Positions 55,815 through 64,000 of a DNA stretch of 64,000 nucleotides are shown here, piece by piece; the first letter of the stretch is position 1; each line of letters begins with the position of its first letter. The stretch comes from Ktedonobacteraceae bacterium (GTDB lineage Bacteria; Chloroflexota; Ktedonobacteria; Ktedonobacterales; Ktedonobacteraceae): positions 265,307 through 329,306 of the forward strand of contig DASRBN010000035.1 of NCBI GenBank assembly GCA_035653615.1, given 5' to 3'. The notes under the pieces are model-generated. The model was not told where the DNA came from, did no database searches, and was given only the letters and a program-made list of their open reading frames with translations. A program made the translations under genes and the position numbers.

Positions 55815-56490
55815 TGCGCGAATGCTGGCGATATGTCGAGTAGTGCAAGTCGCGCTGTTGCTCAAGGAGCGCGGGCGCATTGGGGCCTAATATGTTGATG
55901 ATTTCCTGGCGATAATCGGGGTACTGGAACCAGGTATTGAACATGCCGGGGGTCAGTTCGACGTGATATTGCAGGCCATAAGCCCTTGGCCCGATGCGAA
56001 ATGCCTGGTTAAGCGTGTTCTCGCTGGAAGCCAGCCTGACTCCGCCTTGCGGAATGTCGAAGACATCCATATGCCAGTGAAAGACGAGCTGCGAGCCGGG
56101 CAAACCCTGCAAGAGCGGATCGGTTTTCCCTTCGGGCGTGAACTCCACCTGAAAGAAACCAAGTTCGATCATGTCGTGACGCCTGACAGGAGCGCCGAGG
56201 GCGTGGGCGAGCAACTGGCCGCCGAGACAGACCCCTAGAAAAGGAATATCCAGCTCAACGGCCTGGCGAATGAGCGCTTTTTCGGGAACAAAGTAGGGAT
56301 AGTGTTCATCGTCGGCGGCATGCTGCGGGCCGCCCATCGAAATGATGGCATCATATTGCGCAACATCTTCAGGCACGGGGGCCTCTTCGACCTTGACGGT
56401 TTCGCAATAGATGTCGTGTTCTTGCAGGATTTCGCCTAGATACCCAGGTGGATCATCCCAACAATGTTGTAAGGCCAGCACTCGCTTCAT
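55732..56490 (-). CDS. Class I glutamine amidotransferase-like protein
   Basis: 252 residues, GMP-synthase-like GATase domain standing alone. The nucleophile elbow GVCLGGQ has C88, and the His-Glu pair is in LQYHVELTP (about 174-182). No synthetase domain is fused; similar stand-alone proteins hydrolyse gamma-glutamyl compounds. AAAGGA precedes ATG 56490. Confidence 0.9.
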   Translation of the reverse strand: MKRVLALQHCWDDPPGYLGEILQEHDIYCETVKVEEAPVPEDVAQYDAIISMGGPQHAADDEHYPYFVPEKALIRQAVELDIPFLGVCLGGQLLAHALGAPVRRHDMIELGFFQVEFTPEGKTDPLLQGLPGSQLVFHWHMDVFDIPQGGVRLASSENTLNQAFRIGPRAYGLQYHVELTPGMFNTWFQYPDYRQEIINILGPNAPALLEQQRDLHYSTYRQHSRIMFENFLRIAELLPVASDRPAASPGKA

Positions 56491-56559
56491 ATTGTGGATA
56501 TTCCTTTGCTAACAACAGGTGATTCTATTATAGAGTATTCGATTATAGAGTATTCGATT

Positions 56560-57930
56560 TTATCCTGGTACCCAGGAGAATTTCTTTGGGAAGAGCGCGT
56601 TGAGCACTACGCCGGCGCCAGGTTTTTCGACACGCACGTCGGGGTATGCATAGCGCAATTCGTCCAGGCTGCGATAGCCGAAGAGCAATTGCAAAAAGAC
56701 CAGCGCGGGGCAGATCGCATCAGCATCGCTCTGGTAGAGTGGCGCGCGCCATGGTTCGATTTGTTTGATACGCCCGCTGTCGAAAATTATGCTCAAGCCG
56801 CCACGGAAGAAATCAATGGTGAATTTGCCCGTGAAGGATGCCGCCGCAGAGTTTGCCAGGCGTCGCTCTAAAACAGGAGCGATATGACGCAGGAATGCCA
56901 GCACATCAGGGACACGAATATACCACGCGTAGGGCGGTTCGTAAAACGGGGCCAGTTCCTCACCCAACGCCTCATAGAGGGGATGCGCGCTCCCCAAACA
57001 GAAACTGAGAGCATTGAAAGGCGGCACACCCGGCTTTGCATCAGGCAACTGTATACCATACGATTGCAGGGCGCGCAGAAGTGACGGCACAATCGCCTGC
57101 CAGTTCGCGCCTGCAACAATGTTCAATGCATACACATTGAGGCTGCTGCCCCAGCGCCGATCTGCAAACATAACGTACCCTTGCGCCACACCCACAGTAT
57201 CAATGATCATTTTGATTGCTATCTGCTTGCCTAATGCAGACGGATCTTCCGTTTCATCAAGATAGTAGCGCCAGAAGCGCTCTGAGAGAACCGACCAGAC
57301 CATACTCCGCGCCTGCTGGCGATTATATAATTCCATGAGCAGGGGAATATCGTCAAATGTGGCCGCTCGCAGTGTATATGGCTCAGGGGTAGACTCCTGC
57401 GCTTTGGGGATGAGCGCACTATAGGTGACCCTGCGCCCTTCCAGATCGAGCGCGTATTCGTAGCCAAATTGGCGGTAAAAGTACGGAATGCCGGTGATGC
57501 CCTGCACAAGATGCCCTTCAGCCTCGCTGCGGGCGTGTACCATTTCAAATAGCCTGCGTATAAGCCCACGATTGCGATAGTCCGGGTGGGTAGCAACAAA
57601 TTCGGGCTGCCCAACATCAAAGGCGATGCCTTCGTACTCCCAACGCCGTCGCCAGAGGCAGGTGCAGGCAATAATGGGATTGCCCTCTTTGCTTGTATCC
57701 TCGATTACCGCGTAGTCGCCTGGCCCCATCAGGGGATGATCGCCACTCATCTGCCCACGCACAGAGGTCAGCATATAGTTATTAGATGGGTCATTCTCTT
57801 TATCGCGAAAGACTATCCCACACAGTTGCGCAATCTTTTCCGTATCCGCTTGAGTAGACCAGCGTTGAACAAGCCCATTGCCAAGTTCGCGACGATAGGT
57901 GGGGTCGGCGGCAGATGCCAAAGTTACCAT
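56560..57930 (-). CDS. Eis-like GNAT N-acetyltransferase
   Basis: About 456 residues with the layout of the Eis family: an N-terminal GNAT domain (QPEFVATHPDYRNRGLIRRLF, the acetyl-CoA loop), a second GNAT-like domain and a C-terminal sterol-carrier-like domain ending in the free carboxylate used for catalysis (FSWVPG). Eis proteins acetylate amines of aminoglycosides or lysines; the substrate here is unknown. The minus-strand start ATG 57930 is favoured; an upstream in-frame start at 57993 adds 21 residues. Confidence 0.85.
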   Translation of the reverse strand: MVTLASAADPTYRRELGNGLVQRWSTQADTEKIAQLCGIVFRDKENDPSNNYMLTSVRGQMSGDHPLMGPGDYAVIEDTSKEGNPIIACTCLWRRRWEYEGIAFDVGQPEFVATHPDYRNRGLIRRLFEMVHARSEAEGHLVQGITGIPYFYRQFGYEYALDLEGRRVTYSALIPKAQESTPEPYTLRAATFDDIPLLMELYNRQQARSMVWSVLSERFWRYYLDETEDPSALGKQIAIKMIIDTVGVAQGYVMFADRRWGSSLNVYALNIVAGANWQAIVPSLLRALQSYGIQLPDAKPGVPPFNALSFCLGSAHPLYEALGEELAPFYEPPYAWYIRVPDVLAFLRHIAPVLERRLANSAAASFTGKFTIDFFRGGLSIIFDSGRIKQIEPWRAPLYQSDADAICPALVFLQLLFGYRSLDELRYAYPDVRVEKPGAGVVLNALFPKKFSWVPG

Positions 57931-58032
57931 TCTTATCTCGTTTCCATTCCTAAAGTTCCCTATAGCCCAACCACTCCGGCCTTTATTATACAACGCGCTA
58001 CGGGAGAGGTGTTTTAGTAGTCATAGTAGCGC

Positions 58033-58087
58033 ATTCCAAAAAGCGGCGGGGAGCGAGAGAGGCATCATACCTGCTCGCTCCCCGCAC
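58033..58087 (-). terminator. Rho-independent terminator of the ABC ATPase gene
   Basis: On the minus strand GCGGGGAGCGAG and CTCGCTCCCCGC pair with a loop of about 16 bases and CGCTTTTTGG follows. It ends about 20 bases past the stop codon. Confidence 0.8.
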
Positions 58088-58107
58088 CTTCTTACCAATC
58101 AGGGCGA

Positions 58108-59217
58108 TTAATAGATCGCTGCTCCTGTATCAGTGTCGAAGAGGTGGATGTATTCGTTATCGACGTGCAGCGCGATGACGCCGCCGGGATGCGCATGGGA
58201 ACGCGGATCGACGCGAGCGACGATATTCTTGCCGCCGGCAGTCATGTAAACAAGCAATTCACTGCCAAGATGTTCCACAACATCGACGGGACCTTGAAGA
58301 ACCGAACCGGTGCGGGCATTCTCAGGCAATAATGAGACATCTTCCAGGTGTTCTGGCCGTATGCCGAAGGTCAGGTTTTTGTCAGCCGCGGCTCGTGTCT
58401 GCTCGACGTACAGCGGCGGAACCTCGACCTGCCCTACGTCGGGAATGACGATTCGAGTTGTGTTGCCATCCGCTACTACCTGGGCGCCAGGGAAGAAATT
58501 CATGGCAGGGGAGCCAATGAAACCGGCCACAAAGAGGTTGGAGGGATGATCATACAGTTCCTGCGGCGCGCCCAACTGCTGGATGACACCGGCATTCAAG
58601 ACGGCGATGCGGGTTCCCATGGTCATCGCCTCGGTCTGGTCATGTGTGACATAGACAAACGTGGTCTTGACGCGCTGGTGAATCTTGGAGATTTCAGCAC
58701 GCGTCTGGACGCGCAGCTTGGCATCCAGGTTGGAGAGCGGCTCGTCCAACAGGAAGACTTGCGCGGAACGGACCAGGGCACGACCTAACGCGACGCGCTG
58801 GCGCTGTCCGCCCGAAAGCTCTTTGGGCTTGCGTTTGAGCAGTTGTTGCAGGCCGAGGATTTCCGCCGCGTCTTCCACACGCTTTTTAATTTCTTGCTGT
58901 GGGAAGTGACGCAGTTTCAGGCCAAAGGCCATGTTGTCGTAGACGGTCATGTGGGGATAAAGGGCGTAGTTCTGGAAAACCATGGCGATGTCGCGATCCT
59001 TGGGATCGACATTGTTCACCACCCGGTCGCCAATGTAGATGAGGCCCTCGGTTGCATCTTCCAGGCCGGCGATCATACGCAGGCAGGTGCTTTTGCCACA
59101 GCCGGAGGGGCCAACCAGTACGAGGAACTCTTTGTCCTTGATATCCAGGTTGATATCGTGGACGACTTCAACTTTGCCGAATCGCTTGTAGACGTGTTCA
59201 AATGCGACACGAGCCAT
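58108..59217 (-). CDS. ABC transporter ATPase, MalK/UgpC/MsmK type
   Basis: 369 residues. Walker A GPSGCGKST at 36-44, Q-loop FQNYALYPHM, signature LSGGQ at 134-138, Walker B VFLLDEPLSNLD and H-loop VTHDQTEAMT, followed by the C-terminal TOBE regulatory domain (from about 240). It energises a carbohydrate or glycerol-3-phosphate type uptake transporter. No permease or binding-protein genes are adjacent, so it probably serves several importers, as MsmK does. AAAGGAG lies eight bases before ATG 59217, and a strong terminator follows. Confidence 0.95.
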   Translation of the reverse strand: MARVAFEHVYKRFGKVEVVHDINLDIKDKEFLVLVGPSGCGKSTCLRMIAGLEDATEGLIYIGDRVVNNVDPKDRDIAMVFQNYALYPHMTVYDNMAFGLKLRHFPQQEIKKRVEDAAEILGLQQLLKRKPKELSGGQRQRVALGRALVRSAQVFLLDEPLSNLDAKLRVQTRAEISKIHQRVKTTFVYVTHDQTEAMTMGTRIAVLNAGVIQQLGAPQELYDHPSNLFVAGFIGSPAMNFFPGAQVVADGNTTRIVIPDVGQVEVPPLYVEQTRAAADKNLTFGIRPEHLEDVSLLPENARTGSVLQGPVDVVEHLGSELLVYMTAGGKNIVARVDPRSHAHPGGVIALHVDNEYIHLFDTDTGAAIY

Positions 59218-59541
59218 GAAGGTAACTCCTTTTCGCTCTTGTAGCAGGGCACGGGCAGGATTCTCCTCTCAGAGAAGCATGAAGACATGCACCTGCTACG
59301 TGTTACAACATTTAGAGCTATTGCTTGGTGCCATCGTTGCAACTGGAAAACAGTTGGGAGTCAACGCGGCTTCTTAACGCTCACGTATTGTTGATCATCG
59401 AAAGCGGGCGACCAGTAGCGTGCGGACTGATCCAACACGTGGTACGCCCCTACAGATCAACAATAGGCGTTGTTAGAACTATACCATACAAACGGCCAGA
59501 AAACCAGGGCCTACACAGGTTTTACGGGTTTTCCTGACTGT
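59218..59541. other. Intergenic region, nothing clear
   Basis: 324 bases between the two minus-strand genes. I see no gene. GGGCGACCAGTAG (about 59408-59420) and a CCCCTACAG end at 59448-59456 are weakly like the dispersed-repeat family. The promoter of the ABC ATPase gene must lie in the right part. Confidence 0.3.
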
Positions 59542-61749
59542 CTAAAGGGGTTGTCCGGTGCAATTAATTTCAACATCCCAATGCTGGCCGGCATGAAGCT
59601 CTACCGGCCATAACAGGGCCAGGCAACTGCCCTGGTGGTTGCGCTCGAAGCCGGCCTCGGAGCCGGTTACCGTTTCGATGGAGAAACGCCATAGCGTAGC
59701 AGCCTCGCTCAGCGAAAACTTCAGGTCTTGCCGGAGCCAGCGATTGCCGATGTGAAAGTTGTTGGCGCCGGGAACCTCGCCTGTGCTGTCGAAATGCTGA
59801 TTATCGAGGACACGCCCAGGGACATGGTAATAGGCCTGGTCATTGCCGCCGCCTCCCAGGAGATGCAAGTTCCATTCGCACGCGAAGCGCGTTTGTAGGC
59901 GTGCTTCCCCTCTATTCTGGATGGTATAACGAACAACCAGTTGCTCTTTGCCAGGCGGCAGGAAGAGCATTTTGCTGATACGCACCGGAATAGGGGATAA
60001 AGCTCCAGGGCGTCGAACGTGCCCATCGCGTACTAGAAGGATGCTTATGCCCTCTTCATGCTGGTGTACTTCAGCATGATAGGGTTGTTCGACGAAGTTT
60101 CCTTGCTCTTCGAAACGAGCCTCAGCGAAGAGTGACAGGGTGGTGCCGGGCGCCAGGAAATGATCGATCAGGCTGGTGCGGCGATAGGGATCGACGACCA
60201 GCAAGCGGTCGAGATCGGGTTCTTTCGTGCGTATAGTGGTATGGGGGGATTCTGGCTCAGCACTTTCACTTTCGACCCGGGTTGTGAGGGCTCTGGCGGC
60301 TGTCGCGGCCAGGTTCTTGCGCCGTTCTCGCTCGTACTCGCGCAGCGTCTGGTGATAGCTTTCTTCGCGGCGGGTCATGACGGCGAGCAGGTTATGTTCG
60401 CTGCGGCGCACATCCCACTCAAAGAGCGTACCGCCGCGATGGGGGTCAATGTAGAGATTTTGCGTATCGCTCTCGATGATCAGTTCGTTCTGGCTGTCGC
60501 GGTCAAAATCGGTGAACTCGTAACGCTGCCAGTGACCGGTGCCGAAACGGACGCGGTCGGCGGCATTCTCGGCTTTGATCAGATGGTGGTAGATAGCCGA
60601 GCGCACGTGGCCCATGTAGATGCCACCAAAGAGGCCATGCCAGTAAGTATCGTTGGCCTGGGCCTTCCACAACTGTACCAGGCCGGTCTCTTCACCGGCT
60701 TCAACAGCATAGACGGCGTCATGCACGCGCAGCATTTTTTTGTGCTGGTTATTCACTTCAGGATAGCGCACGAGGAAATTGCGCCAGAACCCGCCGCGCA
60801 TGAATTGGAGGATGGTATCGCGTTTCTCATCCTCTAACTGGTGCAGCAACTTGCCGAATAGATACGATTTTTTGGCGGGCAAGGCCCACTCCGTCATCTC
60901 GATATACGAGGATGTGGGGATATAGATGCGGCCCAGCGCCGGATAGGTACGGGCGTATTCGCCTAACGGTATGGTGTGCAACCAGGAGCTATTCTCTTCG
61001 AGCGCCGTGAAAAATTGCTCTACCCAGCCCTTGGAGGAATTGGTACCCCAGCAATATTCCTGGGTTCCGGGCCAGCTGCCGAACTTTTCTCCGTCGTCGC
61101 CCATTGCCATGATGCGCCTGCCGTCGATGGTGGCGAGCGAGCGCAGCGTTTCAATGGTCTCACTTACCGGGCGCCAGGGTATGGTATAGCGCATGGCCTT
61201 GCTGGTGGCGAAGACTTTGAGGACAGGGCTTTGATCTTCGGTGGCATAATAGCCATAGAGATCGCTGTCCTCTAAGCCCACATTTTTAAAATGTATGTCG
61301 TCCAGAATCGTCCATTCGATGCCTGCTTCGCGGATCAGGCGCGGCAAGCCAGGCTCCCAGACGCGTTCGGCGATCCACATGCCGCTTGCGCTCGCGCCAA
61401 AATCTTGCTGGATACGTTCCGTCAAGCGGCGAATCTGGCCGATTTTGTCGCTATCGGGGATGGAGGGCAGGATCGGCTCGTAGTAGCCACCGCTGACAAT
61501 CTCGACCTGGCCGCTTTGCGCCAGTTTCGCTACTCGTTGCAGGAAATCAGGATGCGTTTCTTCTAACCAATCTATCAATGAACCTGTGTAGTGCAGCGAC
61601 AGGCGTACTTTAGGATGGCGTTCCAGCGCCTCTATCATTGGCAGATAGGCCTCGTCGTAGACCTGCTGAAATACCCAGGGGAAATTGCCGACCGGCTGGT
61701 GATTGTGGAGTAACAATCCCAGGTAAATGCTTTTTCGTTGCTCGCTCAT
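59542..61749 (-). CDS. GH57 family alpha-glucanotransferase/amylase-like enzyme
   Basis: About 735 residues. The N-terminal 300 form the GH57 catalytic barrel: LLLHNHQPVGNFPWVF, the nucleophile glutamate in WIAERVWEP (about 126-134) and the acid/base aspartate in MGDDGEKFG (about 216-224). The later parts match DUF1925/1926-like beta domains. This layout is that of 4-alpha-glucanotransferase (Thermococcus type) or alpha-amylase, acting on glycogen/maltodextrin in the cytosol. ATG 61749 follows GAGGAAT by about five bases; an ATG at 61761 is too early for that site. It lies 324 bases upstream, on the same strand, of the sugar-type ABC ATPase gene. Confidence 0.93.
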   Translation of the reverse strand: MSEQRKSIYLGLLLHNHQPVGNFPWVFQQVYDEAYLPMIEALERHPKVRLSLHYTGSLIDWLEETHPDFLQRVAKLAQSGQVEIVSGGYYEPILPSIPDSDKIGQIRRLTERIQQDFGASASGMWIAERVWEPGLPRLIREAGIEWTILDDIHFKNVGLEDSDLYGYYATEDQSPVLKVFATSKAMRYTIPWRPVSETIETLRSLATIDGRRIMAMGDDGEKFGSWPGTQEYCWGTNSSKGWVEQFFTALEENSSWLHTIPLGEYARTYPALGRIYIPTSSYIEMTEWALPAKKSYLFGKLLHQLEDEKRDTILQFMRGGFWRNFLVRYPEVNNQHKKMLRVHDAVYAVEAGEETGLVQLWKAQANDTYWHGLFGGIYMGHVRSAIYHHLIKAENAADRVRFGTGHWQRYEFTDFDRDSQNELIIESDTQNLYIDPHRGGTLFEWDVRRSEHNLLAVMTRREESYHQTLREYERERRKNLAATAARALTTRVESESAEPESPHTTIRTKEPDLDRLLVVDPYRRTSLIDHFLAPGTTLSLFAEARFEEQGNFVEQPYHAEVHQHEEGISILLVRDGHVRRPGALSPIPVRISKMLFLPPGKEQLVVRYTIQNRGEARLQTRFACEWNLHLLGGGGNDQAYYHVPGRVLDNQHFDSTGEVPGANNFHIGNRWLRQDLKFSLSEAATLWRFSIETVTGSEAGFERNHQGSCLALLWPVELHAGQHWDVEINCTGQPL

Positions 61750-62091
61750 CATATTCCTCATCCAAATAATGGTTGTATGCGCACCAACTATAACGGAAAG
61801 AGGTCAAGCGGGTCAAGCCGGAACCAGGGCTTTCCAATGCTAAAAAACCGAGCAGGAGCTGGTAAGTAAAAATTGCGTCGGCTGAGCAGCATTTTCATCC
61901 CTATCGGCTAGCATTGGAAAGCCCTGAGTACTACTCCAACCGTTATTGACCAGTCATTGCTCATCTGCTACACTCTGTCAAGAGTTACACCTACGTCAGT
62001 CATTTTATTTTTGCCTCATATGCCGGGCAAGAATTGGAACTGAGGACGCTTTCTTGGTGGTGTATGTAATCTCTGAAGGAGGAGGAGCAAT
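61750..62091. promoter_or_regulatory. Divergent intergenic region before GH57 and the small acidic gene
   Basis: Besides the inverted repeat there is no gene. It should hold promoters for both the GH57 gene (minus) and the small gene at 62092 (plus). Confidence 0.3.
61825..61926. repeat. Perfect 18-bp inverted repeat, 66-base loop
   Basis: CAGGGCTTTCCAATGCTA (61825-61842) and its exact complement at 61909-61926. It lies in the 330-base gap upstream of two divergent genes. The loop contains a smaller GCTGAGCAGC dyad. It could be a MITE-like insertion or a structured RNA leader. Confidence 0.75.
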
Positions 62092-62508
62092 ATGGCTATT
62101 AGAAAATCCTGGAACATTCTTGACATCAATAAATTGGGGATGTTTTATTTTTACTTGAAAGCGTTTGAACAGGGAGATAATATTCTCATCCTACTCATTA
62201 CGGGAGATAGAGGATTTCCCAAGGCTTACAATGTAGAAATCCGCTTATATAGCATTACTTATATAGCATGCCCAACCTATTTTGAGGAAGAGTTTTATTG
62301 GCGGATGGCGACTGACGAAGAGGCTGCTGAGATTCAAGTCTATGCAGAAATGCTTCCTGATGCACGAATCTATTGTTTGGAGGAGAGACTTCCTCAGTGG
62401 ATAAAAAGGCCTCCTCGCAAATACTTTTTAGCGGCAGCTAGTATAGAAATTACTTTACTCTATTCTGATGAATTAGAAGGGCTTCATAGCTGGGGAGAAG
62501 AAGCTTGA
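62092..62508 (+). CDS. Small acidic protein next to the RHS toxin; candidate immunity protein
   Basis: 138 residues with more acidic than basic residues; not recognised. Strong ribosome site GGAGGAGGAGC before ATG 62092. The sequence looks like a small alpha/beta domain (FYFYLKAFEQGDNILILLITGD, FEEEFYWRMATDEEAAEIQ). It converges with the RHS-Hint gene, separated by two hairpins. Toxin immunity genes usually lie in the same direction downstream of the toxin; convergent placement is less usual, so the immunity role is only a hypothesis. Confidence 0.65.
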   Translation: MAIRKSWNILDINKLGMFYFYLKAFEQGDNILILLITGDRGFPKAYNVEIRLYSITYIACPTYFEEEFYWRMATDEEAAEIQVYAEMLPDARIYCLEERLPQWIKRPPRKYFLAAASIEITLLYSDELEGLHSWGEEA

Positions 62509-62518
62509 AAGCAATACT

Positions 62519-62595
62519 GAAAGGATCAAGAGAGAAGCAGTGCTTCTCTCTTGATCCTTTCATAGAATATCGTCTCAGCTATACTGAGACGATAT
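62519..62595. terminator. Two back-to-back hairpins, bidirectional terminator
   Basis: First a perfect 21-bp stem with a one-base centre, 62519-62539 and 62541-62561. Then a 12-bp stem, 62567-62578 and 62584-62595, with a five-base loop. They separate two convergent genes. Confidence 0.7.
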
Positions 62596-62598
62596 ACA

Positions 62599-64000
62599 TC
62601 ATGGGGAAGACGGAGGGCCAAAGAGATCCTCTAGCATTTGTATATCCTCTGGAGTTGGAGTGCCCATAGGAATATGTGTCGCATTAATTTCCTCCTCAGT
62701 CATCTGACCCTGCTTATACCAGTTTCCTTCTGCATCCATGAACCAAGTACCTTTTCCTTGCGACTTCGGATTTGTTGGATCAACTCCGCCGGATCTTTGT
62801 AGACGCCAGGTCCAGCCCTGTGCAGCATTTGAATCGGGATAGTTTGCTATAGCTCTAGGATCCGGGCTGTGCATTCTTAATTCGTATCTATACGATAAGC
62901 CATCTGGGCCTATTTCGTTCCAGACCCATTTAAACCCTTGCATCCCTCCCTCACCCTTGAATGGAAGGAATCTAGCCCCTGCTGGGATCAGTGTGATTAG
63001 TTCGCTATAAGGTGCGCCACCCATTCCTGCAAAACGATTATCGAACGACGACATGGGGACACTGCAGTTATGGACAATCCAGTTGCCCTTTCCGACCGCA
63101 TAGGTATGGTCCTGGGCCACTTCCAGGTTGTACATCGTCATGATCCCTGGCACAGTCTTCAAACGGGTGACGGTACCGATACCGCCCTCTGCATTTACCA
63201 CGTGCATCCCTACTCCTAGTTGCGAGACAGGGACAAAGCCCTGTTCTAGCGTCAGAAAAGGATGCTTCTTGTTGGTATGGATCACCTCATTGGTCGCGTG
63301 AGCTGGCTTACCGTGTTGGGAACGTAGGGTAGAGGTAATGGTGACATCGACCAGGTCATCATCATGGTTGATCCACACATGGACAATTGGTTCCCATTCC
63401 ATTTTGTGCGTCCTGGAATTATAGGCCCAGACTTTTTCCCCTGCATGTAAGGAGCCAATAGCCCTTTCCCCCTCCGATGTAGCGACCTTGGTTGAGGGTG
63501 TAAAACTCAGCATGTAAAAGCCACAAGATGTATCTATATTGCTCTCAACCAGCCATTTCCTCAATAGTATGTCGAAAAATCCCAAGGTCTGCTGCCAAAA
63601 GTCTCCTTGAGGAGAAGGGGGCGGCTGAGAATCCGGCTGTTGAAGCTGCTCACGGGTATAGAAGTAGGTGTGATAGAGGTAGCCTTGCCCGTTGCCATAG
63701 GAGGGGTACTGCACCCAGATGTGCAGATTGCCCTGCGAATCGATATTACCGTACTCGTTGTTTTGTCCCTCGATCATCTGGCCGGTTGGATCACTCTTCG
63801 TCTCAGGATTCCCCCCGACATAGGTATAGGGGTCCATCCCCGGCAGGTTCCCCTGCACCTTATCCGCCGAGAGGAAAACACCCACCACCGGGTCGTAGTA
63901 GCGCGAGACGTAATAGTCCAATCCGGTCAAGGGGTCGTTATACTGGCCGGTGAAGCCTTTCGCCGTGTTGAAGTTGCCCTGGGAGCCGCGCGCGTTGCCG
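62599..64000 (-). CDS. RHS-Hint polymorphic toxin, C-terminal part (5' end outside window)
   Basis: About 467 residues in the window; the frame is open to the right edge. The RHS repeat-associated core is present (GFTGQYNDPLTG-LDYYVSRYYDPVVG and DPYTYVGGNPE), followed at DPTGQ by the variable region. A Hint/intein-like autoprocessing domain then runs from about STKVATSEGERAIG to WIVHNC. Its usual first cysteine is replaced by the MLS before FTPST (a Cys lies six residues earlier), so splicing competence is uncertain. The last 155 residues are the toxin domain, with WVWNEIGPDG, ELRMHSPDP and GWTWRLQRSG; this resembles the Ntox30 type, but only tentatively. The gene ends at a double hairpin and faces a small convergent gene. 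Confidence 0.85.
   Translation of the reverse strand, partial: GNARGSQGNFNTAKGFTGQYNDPLTGLDYYVSRYYDPVVGVFLSADKVQGNLPGMDPYTYVGGNPETKSDPTGQMIEGQNNEYGNIDSQGNLHIWVQYPSYGNGQGYLYHTYFYTREQLQQPDSQPPPSPQGDFWQQTLGFFDILLRKWLVESNIDTSCGFYMLSFTPSTKVATSEGERAIGSLHAGEKVWAYNSRTHKMEWEPIVHVWINHDDDLVDVTITSTLRSQHGKPAHATNEVIHTNKKHPFLTLEQGFVPVSQLGVGMHVVNAEGGIGTVTRLKTVPGIMTMYNLEVAQDHTYAVGKGNWIVHNCSVPMSSFDNRFAGMGGAPYSELITLIPAGARFLPFKGEGGMQGFKWVWNEIGPDGLSYRYELRMHSPDPRAIANYPDSNAAQGWTWRLQRSGGVDPTNPKSQGKGTWFMDAEGNWYKQGQMTEEEINATHIPMGTPTPEDIQMLEDLFGPPSSP

Noticed and set aside
1..64000. CRISPR array, rRNA operon or prophage
   Set aside because: I saw no regularly spaced direct repeats, no rRNA-like sequence and no run of phage structural genes.

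Overview
The window reads as a chromosomal segment of a Ktedonobacteria-type member of the Chloroflexota. This is an inference from the mix of genes: many signalling proteins (Ser/Thr kinase, PP2C phosphatase, FHA/zinc-ribbon, LuxR, NACHT-HEAT and WD40 proteins), several one-copy metabolic genes typical of a soil heterotroph, an NRPS locus, an RHS-Hint polymorphic toxin, and short dispersed palindromic repeats. There is no phage block, plasmid origin or CRISPR array. About 48 protein genes, one tRNA, one complete IS630-type element and two clear degenerate or broken loci can be supported.

Region 1 (1-9.5 kb) is a secondary-metabolism locus. A condensation-adenylation NRPS runs off the left edge on the minus strand. 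A 695-base divergent control region separates it from a stand-alone adenylation-carrier protein. Eighteen bases later comes a 1057-residue fusion of a serine hydroxymethyltransferase-like domain with GcvT-like folate domains, followed by a nucleoside hydrolase. The tight A-T/SHMT-GcvT pairing suggests one-carbon chemistry on a carrier-bound amino acid and is the most interesting metabolic proposal here.

Region 2 (9.5-21 kb) is mostly housekeeping: cysE, an AlkA-like glycosylase, tRNA-His with a near-perfect promoter and terminator, a remnant of a peptide-binding protein, ftsH, comF, a secreted Cys-rich protein, membrane proteins, ogt, a VOC protein and an FHA/zinc-ribbon protein.

Region 3 (21.4-27.3 kb) holds a 2.04-kb IS630-type element with perfect 28-bp terminal repeats. 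It carries a frameshifted transposase and, unusually, a SUKH-type passenger gene. It inserted at the TA of the stop codon of a flippase gene, leaving that protein intact. Upstream of the flippase are a small membrane protein and a GH3 beta-hexosaminidase, consistent with envelope polysaccharide work.

Region 4 (27.6-37 kb) is a signalling block: a 1748-residue membrane NACHT-HEAT-coiled-coil ATPase, a membrane protein, a Ser/Thr kinase with a related membrane module, a dual-specificity phosphatase with a RiPP-leader-like N-terminus, and a PD-(D/E)XK protein.

Region 5 (37-50 kb) carries a CrtI-like oxidoreductase, a perfect 76-bp palindrome, a threonine-aldolase-like enzyme, a Toprim primase-like protein, a LuxR regulator whose N-terminus is encoded by dispersed repeats, a WD40 lipoprotein and a tightly overlapped five-gene catabolic operon (acetamidase/formamidase, MoaD-like, M20 amidohydrolase, DUF1330, Thr/Ser dehydratase).

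Region 6 (50-64 kb) contains a large alpha/alpha-barrel glycosidase, a membrane-anchored protein, a PP2C phosphatase, a methyltransferase, a class I glutamine amidotransferase, an Eis-like acetyltransferase, a MalK/UgpC-type ATPase, a GH57 enzyme, a small acidic protein and the C-terminal part of an RHS-Hint toxin that runs off the right edge.
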